In this document: one piece after another, positions 18,988 through 27,770 of the stretch
Layout of the letters: each line of letters opens with the position of its first letter
Numbering within the stretch: position 1 is the first letter of the stretch
DNA from: a virus
Direction: 5' to 3' (one strand)
IMG/VR virus record: IMGVR_UViG_3300006484_000005
Span: 54,327-118,326 of that record
Length of the DNA stretch: 64,000 nt
The notes under the pieces: generated by a model
What the model was told of the DNA's origin: nothing
Database searches by the model: none
The model's input: the letters and a program-made list of their open reading frames with translations, nothing else
Program-made: the position numbers and the translations under genes

Positions 18988-21072
18988 TTATATTTTTACT
19001 CCAATAGCTTTGTTTTGTTCCCTTGAAATAAAAGGTGCAAATTCTGATGGTTTACTTACTGAAACTACTTTTATTTGGCTCATAGCTTGAGCTAATTTAC
19101 CGTAATCGAATTCAGGTTGTGACATGTTAATAGCACCAGCAGGACCTGAATATACATCGTTACCTCTAAATAGATTAGTACCTGCAATTACTGTATCGTT
19201 ATTATTTAAAGCATATGAACCATTTGGTGTAACTAATGTACGGTCACCATACCCAGACATTAAGTCATCTGCTTTAGCTGAACCAACAGCAGCCATAATA
19301 CCACCTGTTACTGCACCTAATAAAGCAATACCACCAAGTATAGCCCAAGGGCTAGCAAATACTCCTACAGCACCAGCCGCTATAGCTGCTTCTGTTAATG
19401 CCGAAACTAATGTTATAACACTACTAATTACACTAGCAAATGAAAGAGCAGAGATTAATCCTAAAGTACCATATACTGCAAGAGAACTACTAGCAAAAGT
19501 AGCCATCATATCAACTAATTTACCCATAGGCCCATCTAATACATTACCTAATAATCCAGATAATTTTTCAATAGCAGCATTAAATTTATCTTGTGCAGAT
19601 AATGACATTGCTCTATTTGCAGCCTCTTCACCCATCAAAGCTACAATTTGGGTTCTTGATTTACCTTGAGTTTCTAATTTTAATAACTGATCTGATAATT
19701 CTTGTGTTTCTAAACCTAAAGCTTTAGCCATTGAACGACGTTGAATTGCGTTCATATCACTAAATGTATTATAATCTATTTGTTGACTTGTTAATTCTTT
19801 AGCAACACCAACTAAATCATTATTTAATGCTAATTCTCTAGCTTTATCTAAATTAATGTTACGGCCTGTAATTAAACTAGCTTCTAATGTATTTTGGATT
19901 GATGTTTGGAAATCTAATAATGCATTAGCTTGTTTCTGTGTTGTTTCTAATGAAGTACCTAAAGCATCCATTTCAGCAACAGCTTTAGCTAATTCAACTG
20001 GATTGCCTTTAAAGTTAGCTAATAATAGTGATGACGATTTACCTGCTCTTTCTAATACATCTCTAACATTTAATTGTATTCCATATTGAGCTGAAAGTGA
20101 GGATACAGCACCTGAAGCATCATTAGTAATAGACTCCATGCTTTTACCTGTGATGATTGATGCTTTAGCTAACCCACCAGCAGCTTCCTCAGACAAACCA
20201 ATTCGTTTAGTTAAATTAGTAAACCCAATATTTAAATCATCAGAAAAACGTTTACTGAATCCTAACTGTTTACTTAATGCTGCATTCGAAGCTAATAATT
20301 TATCTGTAGTAATGAATACATCTCCACTAGCAGCTGCTACTTCAATAAATCCATCCCGTAAAGCATATGCTTCGTTTTTACTTAATAATAATGATTTTTG
20401 CAAATCAGCTACTTGAGCACTTGCTTTAAATGCTTGCTGAATGAAAAATCCTAAAGTTAAAGTAGCTATACTACCAGCAGCAGCTTTAAAACCTGCTACT
20501 AATGGATCTGTTCCTTTTACATTAGCTTCTTGCAATGCTGCAGATATATCCTTAAATGGTTTAGCTAATGTAGGACCTACTAATGGGATCTTTGAAAGAA
20601 ATTCAGACGCTTTATCCCAATATTTGGTTTGTTCATTTAATTCTTTAGCTATTGATAGAACATCATTAGATATATTTAATATTTCTTGAGATGCTGCTAT
20701 TTCTTCAACTTTTTGTTTTATTATACTTTTTAGAAATCTTGCTTCAGTTCCAGAAGCATTTTGTTTTAATTGATTTAATCTATTTAATTCAACTTGATCT
20801 GATCTTAATTTTCTAGTTAAGTCGTTAGCTTTACTTTGAAGTTTATTTACTTCTTTTCTATTAGTAACATCAGTTTCAGATAATCTAGCTAATTCTCTAG
20901 CTAAATTTCTAGTTTCAGAATTATTATCTCTAGCTATTCCGAAATTAGTTGCTAATTGTGATGATTGAGATATTAATTGGTTCATTTCTCTGGCAACAGA
21001 GATTAAATTACCTCTAAGATCTCCGGCATCAGCATTAATTTCTTCAAATTTTTTACTTAAATCGTCAGCCAT
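18988..21072 (-). CDS. tail tape measure protein (T4 gp29-type role)
   Basis: 694 residues. The first 170 are coiled-coil with heptads and many Gln, Asn and Lys; residues around 200 and 530-600 hold several strongly hydrophobic Ala/Gly/Ile-rich segments that look like membrane-spanning or membrane-active helices, as in tape measure proteins that leave the tube during DNA injection. It follows the gp26/gp51-like pair, the usual place just after tail assembly chaperones. A longer reading frame on the other strand is only a by-product of its low-complexity codons. Confidence 0.75.
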   Translation of the reverse strand: MADDLSKKFEEINADAGDLRGNLISVAREMNQLISQSSQLATNFGIARDNNSETRNLARELARLSETDVTNRKEVNKLQSKANDLTRKLRSDQVELNRLNQLKQNASGTEARFLKSIIKQKVEEIAASQEILNISNDVLSIAKELNEQTKYWDKASEFLSKIPLVGPTLAKPFKDISAALQEANVKGTDPLVAGFKAAAGSIATLTLGFFIQQAFKASAQVADLQKSLLLSKNEAYALRDGFIEVAAASGDVFITTDKLLASNAALSKQLGFSKRFSDDLNIGFTNLTKRIGLSEEAAGGLAKASIITGKSMESITNDASGAVSSLSAQYGIQLNVRDVLERAGKSSSLLLANFKGNPVELAKAVAEMDALGTSLETTQKQANALLDFQTSIQNTLEASLITGRNINLDKARELALNNDLVGVAKELTSQQIDYNTFSDMNAIQRRSMAKALGLETQELSDQLLKLETQGKSRTQIVALMGEEAANRAMSLSAQDKFNAAIEKLSGLLGNVLDGPMGKLVDMMATFASSSLAVYGTLGLISALSFASVISSVITLVSALTEAAIAAGAVGVFASPWAILGGIALLGAVTGGIMAAVGSAKADDLMSGYGDRTLVTPNGSYALNNNDTVIAGTNLFRGNDVYSGPAGAINMSQPEFDYGKLAQAMSQIKVVSVSKPSEFAPFISREQNKAIGVKI

Positions 21073-21090
21073 TATAAATTAATTATATAA

Positions 21091-21099
21091 TATAAATAT
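21091..21099 (-). promoter_or_regulatory. putative late promoter (ATATTTATA)
   Basis: Exact consensus 18 bases before the tape measure ATG and immediately after the T-run of the terminator at 21100-21123. Confidence 0.65.
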
Positions 21100-21123
21100 A
21101 AAAAGCGCCTATTTTCTAGGCGC
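21100..21123 (-). terminator. intrinsic terminator after the gp26/gp51-like genes
   Basis: Coding strand: GCGCCTA, loop GAAAA, TAGGCGC, then TTTTT. The stop codon of the frameshift product (TAG, 21109-21111) is part of the stem. The tape measure promoter follows at once, so tape measure levels can be set separately from its chaperones. Confidence 0.85.
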
Positions 21124-21372
21124 CTTATATGAATAGTCAGGGGTAATATTTGGACGTGCTAATTTATTAGGAGATTCATTAGACATTGTTTTATTCCTCT
21201 TTTCAATTTCATCCTTTTCTTTTTCGTAAAATTCTTTTATTTTTTCAAATGTAAATTTACGAAGCCATAATGGCATATTATAAACATCACTCCAAGTATA
21301 TCCTCCTTTACCATGAAATACTATCTCATGTATTTGAGAAAATACAGATAATCTATAGGGTTGAGTCAGGCC
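21109..21372 (-). CDS. tail assembly chaperone C-terminal part (gp51-like), made by +1 frameshift from gp26-type gene
   Basis: An open frame of 87 residues after the slip site, overlapping the end of the gp26-type gene in the +1 frame. It contains the distinctive block IHEIVFHGKGGYTWSD, then VYNMPLWLRKFTF, then a charged coiled segment; this resembles short gp51-like proteins of T4-like marine phages. No ATG precedes the conserved block in this frame (the first is in NMPLW), and the frame is closed upstream by a TAA at 21382-21384, so it needs either a non-ATG start or a frameshift. A +1 slip gives a 335-residue fusion. Its position just before the tape measure gene is that of the frameshifted chaperone pairs (G/GT, E/E') in other tailed phages. 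Confidence 0.7.
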   Translation of the reverse strand, partial: GLTQPYRLSVFSQIHEIVFHGKGGYTWSDVYNMPLWLRKFTFEKIKEFYEKEKDEIEKRNKTMSNESPNKLARPNITPDYSYKAPRK

Positions 21373-22117
21373 AAAAAAAGTTTAAGCCAATTGGCATTGA
21401 TACACCCTCCTTTGTGTAACCATCTTTATCAATATCAATAGACATATCAATTCCCGGAGCAACTTGCGCATAATACTGACGTAAAGCACGTGCATCTTGC
21501 GCAGTAAGATAAATATCGACAAACTCGCGTATATCTTTCTTTTCGCGTTTACCTTCAACTGATGTTATCAAATGTTTTAAACGAGTAGTTGTTTCAAATG
21601 AACGATCTGGTTGTATTTTGGATAATCCTTTTAATTCCTGATCAATATTTTTTTCATCAATGTGTGATAATACTTTAAAAGTAATTAGATTTTTTGATTG
21701 AGGTAAAGTAAAGCCAAATTCATTAGTACCTTCTTCGATTAATGATTCATCTATTTCTTTTTCCTTTAAAGATGTTAGATCTACTATAAATTCATCTTCA
21801 GCTCCTTTTTGTTCATTATAAAACTTAATTGGATAATCTTTACCGTATCCTAAAATACGAGCAGCAATCATAATTGCATCTTTATCACCAACTAATAAAT
21901 CATTATAATTGATTGGAGTAACAATTAATTCTTGAAGTAACTTATCAATTACAGTTCCATTTTTAATATAATTAACATTAGTTAAAATATCTTCATGTTT
22001 TGCAGACATATATGACATTTCAATTTCACCCGCAGATAATGGGTTTTCTTTAGGATATAATAAACCTTTAGATGGGAGAGTTACCGTTTCGGTAGGTAAT
22101 TTAAATTTTGATTCCAT
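21353..22117 (-). CDS. 26: baseplate hub / tail assembly protein, T4 gp26 type
   Basis: 254 residues of the T4 baseplate gp26 family: LPSKGLLYP near the start, EIEMSYMSAKHEDIL, a DLLVGDKDAIMIAARILGYG core, and an FFWPD end. In T4 the protein is needed for hub assembly. It begins a unit with its own promoter motif 21 bases upstream and a terminator before that. The gene ends at a run of seven T residues where a +1 slip would fuse it to the gp51-like frame. Confidence 0.8.
   Translation of the reverse strand: MESKFKLPTETVTLPSKGLLYPKENPLSAGEIEMSYMSAKHEDILTNVNYIKNGTVIDKLLQELIVTPINYNDLLVGDKDAIMIAARILGYGKDYPIKFYNEQKGAEDEFIVDLTSLKEKEIDESLIEEGTNEFGFTLPQSKNLITFKVLSHIDEKNIDQELKGLSKIQPDRSFETTTRLKHLITSVEGKREKKDIREFVDIYLTAQDARALRQYYAQVAPGIDMSIDIDKDGYTKEGVSMPIGLNFFWPDSTL
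21371..21382 (-). other. probable +1 ribosomal frameshift site
   Basis: The zero frame reads AAC TTT TTT TGG. The phenylalanine tRNA on the second TTT can move one base forward and still pair with TTT, giving GGC next and entering the gp51-like frame. Seven T residues in a row are also a place where sequencing errors arise, which is the main alternative. Confidence 0.6.
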
Positions 22118-22138
22118 ATAACAATTTTATTGTGCGTA

Positions 22139-22147
22139 TATAAATAT
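22139..22147 (-). promoter_or_regulatory. putative late promoter (ATATTTATA)
   Basis: Exact consensus, 21 bases before the gp26-type ATG and directly behind the terminator at 22155-22190. Confidence 0.65.
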
Positions 22148-22154
22148 ATAAAAC

Positions 22155-22190
22155 AAAAAACCCCTCGACAAAATGCCAAGAGGTTTTTAA
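22155..22190 (-). terminator. intrinsic terminator after tail tube gene
   Basis: Coding strand: AAACCTCTTG pairs with CGAGGGGTTT (two G-T pairs) around a 9-base loop, followed by more T residues. It would insulate the abundant tail tube message from the gp26-type gene. Confidence 0.75.
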
Positions 22191-22209
22191 ATATTCACAA
22201 TCTAATTTT

Positions 22210-22695
22210 TTAGTAATTTAATACGCAATAATCCATTGCAATTGTTATAGAGATAGATACAGCAGCTTCGTTTGCCCAATCATACTCACCAAAGTTAGCG
22301 GATTTACAATAAGCACCCTTAATAATCCATTCAGAAACGACATCACCAACTGGTCCTAATACGTTCATTACTAAGTCTTTCTTGTAGAAATCTGAGTAAC
22401 CATCACGTCCAGTTACTGATTCGTGAGCTAAACGAGCCCACTCCATAATTGCTTGAGCACCTGATGGTGTTACTGGATCATATAATGTCATAGTCATATC
22501 TTGCCATCTTACTTTACCTTTAATTTTACGGTAAGTGTTGATATGATCTAAAATTACTTCACCAGCTTCAAATTGAGGAGATTGAACTGATTTTACTAAA
22601 TATGATGGGATACCATCTATATACATTATGAAACGGTTTTGAACTTTTGGTTCAAAAGCCGTGAACATAATTTCTGAAGGATCTAATACTGCCAT
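22210..22695 (-). CDS. 19: tail tube protein, T4 gp19 type
   Basis: 161 residues, the size of T4 gp19 (163). Typical features: NRFIMYIDGIPSYLVKSV near the start, an EVILDHINTYRKIKGKVRW strand, MTLYDPVTPSGAQAIMEW, and KGAYCKSANFGEYDW toward the end. Polymerises into the inner tube through which DNA passes. It follows the sheath gene but has its own promoter motif and terminator, as suits an abundant protein. Confidence 0.95.
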   Translation of the reverse strand: MAVLDPSEIMFTAFEPKVQNRFIMYIDGIPSYLVKSVQSPQFEAGEVILDHINTYRKIKGKVRWQDMTMTLYDPVTPSGAQAIMEWARLAHESVTGRDGYSDFYKKDLVMNVLGPVGDVVSEWIIKGAYCKSANFGEYDWANEAAVSISITIAMDYCVLNY

Positions 22696-22713
22696 TGTTT
22701 ATATCTTGTTTAT

Positions 22714-22722
22714 TATAAATAT
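22714..22722 (-). promoter_or_regulatory. putative late promoter (ATATTTATA)
   Basis: Exact consensus, 18 bases before the tail tube ATG, in the 46-base gap after the sheath gene. Confidence 0.65.
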
Positions 22723-22741
22723 CAATTATTTAAGTTTTTTA

Positions 22742-24496
22742 TTATGCTGGGAAAGCAGCTCCAGTTGGTTGAAGAGTGAAATCTAAGATAATAAATTCAG
22801 CAGTTTTAGTAGGTTGAACATAAATCTGACCAACTAATTGATTACGATCAATTATGTCTGCTGTGTTGTTTGTATCGTCCATTATTACTTTATAAGCAAA
22901 TAATCCTTGACGTGAAACAACTTGTTCCATATATGGATTAACTACTGATAAGAAACGATTACGTGTGATTGCTGTATTTTGTTCAAATACTAATTCACGA
23001 GAAACTGATGAAACAAAGCGTTTCAAGTTAATCAATAAACGACGAACATTTACACGATCTAATGATGTAGCGCGTTTTTGGAATGTTTTCTGACCAAATG
23101 CTACAACACCATTTACTCCTGGGAATGTTGCTAATGGGTTAACATTTGCAGCATATAGTGAATCTCTATCAGTTGCTGATAATTTACGTTCTGCTTGAAT
23201 TACTGAACCAATTCCACCACGATTTAAACCTGCTGGAGCGAACCATTCAGCACCTACTTGATCATTAAACGCATATACACCACCCATTACTACTGAAGGT
23301 GGAACCCATACTGGACGACCTAAATTAGCACTAAATGTTTGAACCCATGGCCAATATCCAGCACCATAATTTGAAGTTGAACCTGCTGCTGCTGCAATTG
23401 CATTTGTTTTAGTAGATCCATAAGCAACTAAGTCAGCAATTAAAAATGCATCACCTCTATCTTCTACAGTACTTATAGCATTTGGACTAGAAATTTGGGC
23501 ATCAGCTCCAACAAATAAACCTGGAGTTAATAACAAGTTAAAATCGTATTCGTCTTTATTTGTTAATAATGTTAAAGCTTTATGGTAATCTTCATCAATA
23601 AATCCTTGAGCTGTTGTAGATGTTGGAGTAATTGCATCAAAGAATAAACCTACTCTATTAGTTGCGGCTACACCACCAGCAAATGACCCACCAAATGAAC
23701 CAGAACCTGTTGAAGGCATTGATCCACTGTAAATAGCTGTTTTGAATACACCATCATTATCGATAGAATCAACATTTGGTGTTGTAATTGATGCTATACG
23801 AACATAATTAGAAGCACCTGCAAATGAACCTGTAAGTTGGATATATGCTCCATCACCATTATCAGCAACATATACTGGTTTTTGATCACCAATTACACGA
23901 GAAATAAAGTTTGGTTGTAATGGATCTAATGATAAGTTAGACCATGTTTCTAAAATATTTGGAGTTGAAGTTGTATCATCTCCTCTACGAATTACAAGAG
24001 TAAATGTACCTTTTGAATAATCAGCATTTGAAACTTCCCAACGAACGTTTGCTGAAGATCCAGAAGCTAAAGCTCCACCTGCAGAAATTGAAGAAGAGTT
24101 ATTAACTTCAGTTCCGTAGTTTTTAGATTCTAAAGTAAATGAAGCGTTACCTGATGTAGATAATGAAGAACCTGATTGGTTAACAAATGCTTGAGCATAT
24201 GTATTATTTGCAGATCCTGAAACAATACGAGTTACTAATAATGAACGACCTCCACCTGAGAAGTATTCTTTAGCAGCTAATGATGTAAAGTATTCAAAGT
24301 AATTGCTTCCTGATTTAAACTGATCTCCAAAGTTTGAAACATATTCAGAGTATGAGGTAACTACTGTAGGAATTAATGGGCGACCTTTAACTGTTGGTCC
24401 AACAAGTGCCGCTCCTGTTACAACAGGTCCTCTAGTAACTAATGACTTGTCACTTTCGTTAACAAATACATTAGGTGATATAATTTTTTCTGCCAT
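22742..24496 (-). CDS. 18: contractile tail sheath protein, T4 gp18 type
   Basis: 584 residues. The N-terminal segment SPNVFVNESDKSLV, the GPTVKGRP loop, the AAKEYFSGGGRSLLVTR block and the C-terminal NRFLSVVNPYMEQVVSRQGL and QIYVQPTKTAEFIILDF regions are characteristic of phage sheaths. Forms the contracting outer tube. Preceded by a variant promoter motif and a terminator, so it begins a unit. Confidence 0.95.
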   Translation of the reverse strand: MAEKIISPNVFVNESDKSLVTRGPVVTGAALVGPTVKGRPLIPTVVTSYSEYVSNFGDQFKSGSNYFEYFTSLAAKEYFSGGGRSLLVTRIVSGSANNTYAQAFVNQSGSSLSTSGNASFTLESKNYGTEVNNSSSISAGGALASGSSANVRWEVSNADYSKGTFTLVIRRGDDTTSTPNILETWSNLSLDPLQPNFISRVIGDQKPVYVADNGDGAYIQLTGSFAGASNYVRIASITTPNVDSIDNDGVFKTAIYSGSMPSTGSGSFGGSFAGGVAATNRVGLFFDAITPTSTTAQGFIDEDYHKALTLLTNKDEYDFNLLLTPGLFVGADAQISSPNAISTVEDRGDAFLIADLVAYGSTKTNAIAAAAGSTSNYGAGYWPWVQTFSANLGRPVWVPPSVVMGGVYAFNDQVGAEWFAPAGLNRGGIGSVIQAERKLSATDRDSLYAANVNPLATFPGVNGVVAFGQKTFQKRATSLDRVNVRRLLINLKRFVSSVSRELVFEQNTAITRNRFLSVVNPYMEQVVSRQGLFAYKVIMDDTNNTADIIDRNQLVGQIYVQPTKTAEFIILDFTLQPTGAAFPA

Positions 24497-24530
24497 TGCT
24501 ATTTAATGATTATAATTTGGGTATTTCTAC

Positions 24531-24539
24531 AATAAATAT
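24531..24539 (-). promoter_or_regulatory. late-promoter-like motif, variant (ATATTTATT)
   Basis: Eight of nine consensus bases, 34 bases before the sheath ATG and just after the hairpin at 24556-24583. Confidence 0.55.
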
Positions 24540-24555
24540 ATGACAGATATTATAA

Positions 24556-24583
24556 AACGAAGGCGAACTATGAAAGTTCGCCT
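24556..24583 (-). terminator. intrinsic terminator ending the fibre/enzyme operon
   Basis: Coding strand: AGGCGAACT, loop TTCAT, AGTTCGCCT, then TCGTTTTA. The TAG stop of the gene at 24568-24834 lies in the hairpin. It separates the long upstream operon from the sheath gene. Confidence 0.8.
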
Positions 24584-24834
24584 GTTTCTAAATTTATTGA
24601 TCTGTCGGGGTATTGAGTTTTTAATTTTTCAACTAACTCAACTTCTTTTTCTTGAAGTTTTTCAAAACTAGATATAAAATTATTAAATTCATCATCTAAT
24701 CTTTTAACTTGTTTTTGAGCAAATTCACGTTGTAGTGAAAGTTCTCCAATTTGGTATGTTAGTACCTGAGAATCCTGTTGTAACTGCTTAATTTCAGCTA
24801 ATTCTTCTTCTGTTATTTTTGTTTCTTTTATCAT
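24568..24834 (-). CDS. small coiled-coil protein
   Basis: 88 residues, almost entirely a predicted coiled coil (heptad pattern from ELAEIKQLQQ to EKLKTQYP), ending INLETGELS. Resembles small coiled-coil proteins common near tail genes of T4-like marine phages. Function unknown. It starts 9 bases after the zinc-ribbon gene. Confidence 0.65.
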   Translation of the reverse strand: MIKETKITEEELAEIKQLQQDSQVLTYQIGELSLQREFAQKQVKRLDDEFNNFISSFEKLQEKEVELVEKLKTQYPDRSINLETGELS

Positions 24835-24843
24835 AATTTTATT

Positions 24844-25071
24844 TTATACGGGCCAATAATGCATTGGGCATGATTTTTCTACTGGTGAGTACACTTTACC
24901 TTTTAATGGACATCCACATTTTCCACAATAATAAAAATTACCTACATCATTGTGTTTCATAAAAGGACATTCATTGCATATAGCAATGCGTTGATCAGCT
25001 TTTTTTTGCTGTTCTTCTGTTGGATTAAATCCTATAATCCAAGATTTAGCAATTTCTAAAAACTTATTCAT
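24844..25071 (-). CDS. zinc-ribbon protein
   Basis: 75 residues with six cysteines at 32, 35, 49, 52, 54 and 68 arranged as CxxC, CxxCxC and a final SCP, which should bind zinc. The N-terminal part (NKFLEIAKSWIIGFN) is amphipathic. Its ATG shares a base with the stop of the preceding gene (TAATG), so the two are coupled. Similar small ribbons occur in Bacteroidota and cyanobacterial phages; role unknown. Confidence 0.7.
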   Translation of the reverse strand: MNKFLEIAKSWIIGFNPTEEQQKKADQRIAICNECPFMKHNDVGNFYYCGKCGCPLKGKVYSPVEKSCPMHYWPV

Positions 25072-25550
25072 TATTTTACTTCTTCAACTAATGGTTCTTC
25101 AATTAAATGTTTAAATACTAAGATATAATTATCTTTTGTTTCAATTTTATCTAAATCAGATAATTTAATTTGTGGCACTTGAATTTCTCTTTCTTGACCT
25201 AGTAATTCACCATACTCATCGTTAAACTCGATATATGAAGGATTGATGTCTTTAACAGGTTCACCTTTATCATTTAATTCTCCTGTTTCTATAACCATAG
25301 AAATACCAATATTACCATTTTCATCCTCTTTACCATGTTTTTTAATTAATTCATCGCGTAAAGAATCAATTGTTTTCTTTTCAGAAGATAAATTCGAAAG
25401 TAAAATGTTTAAATGGTATTTAGTTACTACTGGTAATTTTTGGTTTAATAATCCTTCGATGATTTTTTCACCTGTTTGATTATTTGTAGCACCTGCTAAT
25501 TCAGCTTCTAAATTTAGTAATTCGAATAATTTTAACGATTGGGTTTTCAT
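25071..25550 (-). CDS. hypothetical protein
   Basis: 159 residues, helical first half with a Lys/Glu-rich coil (SSEKKTIDSLRDELIKKHGK) and an acidic second half. Starts 20 bases after an exact promoter motif, so it heads a short unit with the zinc-ribbon and coiled-coil genes. No recognised domain. Confidence 0.6.
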   Translation of the reverse strand: MKTQSLKLFELLNLEAELAGATNNQTGEKIIEGLLNQKLPVVTKYHLNILLSNLSSEKKTIDSLRDELIKKHGKEDENGNIGISMVIETGELNDKGEPVKDINPSYIEFNDEYGELLGQEREIQVPQIKLSDLDKIETKDNYILVFKHLIEEPLVEEVK

Positions 25551-25562
25551 TTTATAACTTTG

Positions 25563-26801
25563 TTATTTATTATAAATATAATTTTTTGATTTTTTTGTAG
25601 TTTTTGTTACTGACTTAATGGTATTTAAGACATTTTTATCTATCAAATCTGGATGTATCCACCAATCTTCAAATGAAGATTTACCATCTGTAGATATATC
25701 ATTTACAATTAATTCATATCCTTTAGATTTTAAATATTTTCTTGACTTATCACGATATGATTTTGTTTCATCACAATAATGATCATGTTCGTATGTTATT
25801 ACTGCAAATCGATATTTTTCAAATGGGATTTGTAGTAAGGCTTCAAATGTATTACGAGGTGGCTCACAATCTAATTGCAAATAATCCCAATCATTTCCCC
25901 AATTTGTATCACTTAATATTTTATCATAATTAGCAACCGTAGCATCTTGTAATAAACAAAAATTATCTCTTATACCGTTAAACTTGTTTACTAAATTATT
26001 ATCAATTTCTAATGATACTCCTTTCCAATTGAAGTCCTTTTCTAAAATGTAAGTATTAGAATGAACAATAGGTTCGTGTGCACCGATTTCTAAATATTTT
26101 CCATTTGTTTTTCCATTCAATGCCATTAATACAAACATATCTTGAAAAACTTGGGATTGATTATTTTTTATTTTTTCTACTCCGTTAAATTTAAATCTTA
26201 AGTCATTTAATTTTGTAGAATCATAATATGATGGTTTCTCCCAATCTCCATTCCCCCATAAAAATGTAAGATTTCTTTTTACTGAATCAATATGGGTTTG
26301 AATCATTGGTTCATTATGATGTAAATCTAAAAATAAATTTAAAGATTCATCTATACGTCCTATCCACCACGAACATACAGCTTTTTCAAATTTAAAACCA
26401 TATTTACCTGGGTATTCTACATCTATGTTTAATGAAGGTAAATCAAATTGACATACAGATTCAGCTAATGAAGATATAGTATATGATTCTTGATATTCTT
26501 TACTCCATTCATATAAACGTGAAAGTAAAAAATAAGCTTCGGGACGTTTTGGTGAATGTGATATAGCATGTAAGTATAATCCTTTAGTTGAAAATATACG
26601 ATCAGCTTGTTTTTCTAAACACAATCCAGCTCTAAGTAATGATGAGTAAACTAAATCACTATCTGATTCAGTTATTCTTAAATAATAAGTTAAAGCAGAT
26701 GCTGTTTGGTTTTGATCATAATATAAATTAGCTAAATCAAATATAACTTTATCATTATACGGATCATCTATAAATTTATTTAATGCTTGTTGAATGCTCA
26801 T
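25563..26801 (-). CDS. TPR protein with C-terminal FkbM-type methyltransferase domain
   Basis: 412 residues. Residues 1 to about 170 are helical pairs of TPR type (DLANLYYDQNQTASALTYYL, HSPKRPEAYFLLSRLYEW). From about 215 the FkbM pattern appears: SQVFQDMFVLMAL, then GKYLEIGAHEPIVHSNTYIL as the SAM-binding loop and WKGVSLEID. FkbM enzymes O-methylate sugars or other hydroxyls. The TPR part may bind the acceptor or other glycan enzymes. It overlaps the GH130-like gene by 4 bases, so the two are coupled. Last member of the enzyme island. Substrate unknown. Confidence 0.75.
   Translation of the reverse strand: MSIQQALNKFIDDPYNDKVIFDLANLYYDQNQTASALTYYLRITESDSDLVYSSLLRAGLCLEKQADRIFSTKGLYLHAISHSPKRPEAYFLLSRLYEWSKEYQESYTISSLAESVCQFDLPSLNIDVEYPGKYGFKFEKAVCSWWIGRIDESLNLFLDLHHNEPMIQTHIDSVKRNLTFLWGNGDWEKPSYYDSTKLNDLRFKFNGVEKIKNNQSQVFQDMFVLMALNGKTNGKYLEIGAHEPIVHSNTYILEKDFNWKGVSLEIDNNLVNKFNGIRDNFCLLQDATVANYDKILSDTNWGNDWDYLQLDCEPPRNTFEALLQIPFEKYRFAVITYEHDHYCDETKSYRDKSRKYLKSKGYELIVNDISTDGKSSFEDWWIHPDLIDKNVLNTIKSVTKTTKKSKNYIYNK
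25571..25579 (-). promoter_or_regulatory. putative late promoter inside the end of the FkbM gene (ATATTTATA)
   Basis: The consensus is embedded in the last codons of the preceding gene and dictates its NYIYN ending. It lies 20 bases before the ATG at 25550. Having the motif conserved inside coding sequence supports its importance. Confidence 0.6.
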
Positions 26802-27769
26802 ATTCCTGATAATGTTTTAAAATAATTTAAAGGTATGTTTAGTAAATAAGCAGCATTGTCTTCATATCCAAACGAAACTAATACATTATCATCTTTTACA
26901 GCTAATCCACAACAAAATTCAATATAACCAGTCATAAAATCAAATTCATCACTTGTATTTACTACATTCCAATCTTTATCCCACGTTACTATTCTATGTC
27001 GGTAAGTAGCTTCTTTATTATTATTTTTATTTTGCCATAAATCAACTTCATGTGTTATTGCTACTCGATAATCACCAATAGTTATAACTTGACTTCCACC
27101 TCGTATATCGCGTTTAGTAGAATATGGCTTACCTAAAAATACTTGCTTGCATGTTTTATTAATTGGATCTACCTTAACAATTTCTGTTGGATTAGTCCAT
27201 TTAACAAAATGATATGGCATATCTAAAATTGGCATCCAGTTTTTTTCACAATATGAATCGTTAGTAAATGGAGAAGGAATTCTAAATCGACTTATTTCTG
27301 TTACTTTATTATCTAGAATTTTTATTTCTGATAATTCCATTCGGCCTTCACCATTTGTTTTAGTATCTCGTCTTACCCCACACACGTATAATTTATTATC
27401 CCATCTAACTAAACGAGCATCTTCTAAACCAACAAATTCCCAAACTGGTGTTATATCATATCTTGATGTATCTATTTTATTAAATAAATCTATTAATAAA
27501 TCATCATCTAATGAACAAAAATAATTAGTTGTTCTTAGTGTTATGTCGTTTTCTGGGTTTAGGTATGCTAATGGGCCATATCGATTTTCAAATTTACCTC
27601 TAGTATGATATAGTGTATATTGTACGTGGCGTAAATTTAAAATTAATTTTCCATTATCATTAAAAATGGATGGATTCATTAATCCAGTTCCGTTTGTATC
27701 GGGATGAGAAATAATAAGGGGTACAATATTACCCCCATTTTTTATAACTTGTTTTGATAAATTTTTCAT
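26798..27769 (-). CDS. five-bladed-propeller glycosidase/phosphorylase-like protein (GH130-like)
   Basis: 323 residues. Motifs spaced as in GH130-type propellers: MNPSIF near the start, GLEDARLVRWDNKLYV (the EDPR-like motif), CEKNWMP, DIRGGSQV, and EFCCGLAVKDDNVLVSFGYED at the end. Family members cleave or phosphorolyse mannosides, but related propellers of unknown function often sit beside glycosyltransferases and TPR proteins. It begins 1 base after the dioxygenase gene and overlaps the FkbM gene, so it is part of the island. Confidence 0.65.
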   Translation of the reverse strand: MKNLSKQVIKNGGNIVPLIISHPDTNGTGLMNPSIFNDNGKLILNLRHVQYTLYHTRGKFENRYGPLAYLNPENDITLRTTNYFCSLDDDLLIDLFNKIDTSRYDITPVWEFVGLEDARLVRWDNKLYVCGVRRDTKTNGEGRMELSEIKILDNKVTEISRFRIPSPFTNDSYCEKNWMPILDMPYHFVKWTNPTEIVKVDPINKTCKQVFLGKPYSTKRDIRGGSQVITIGDYRVAITHEVDLWQNKNNNKEATYRHRIVTWDKDWNVVNTSDEFDFMTGYIEFCCGLAVKDDNVLVSFGYEDNAAYLLNIPLNYFKTLSGI

Positions 27770-27770
27770 C

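Noticed and set aside
19124-19669. 181-residue plus-strand frame over the tape measure gene
   Set aside because: Antisense to a well-supported gene, low-complexity Ala/Pro/Asn composition caused by its Ala/Gly/Leu codons, no promoter or neighbours in that direction.
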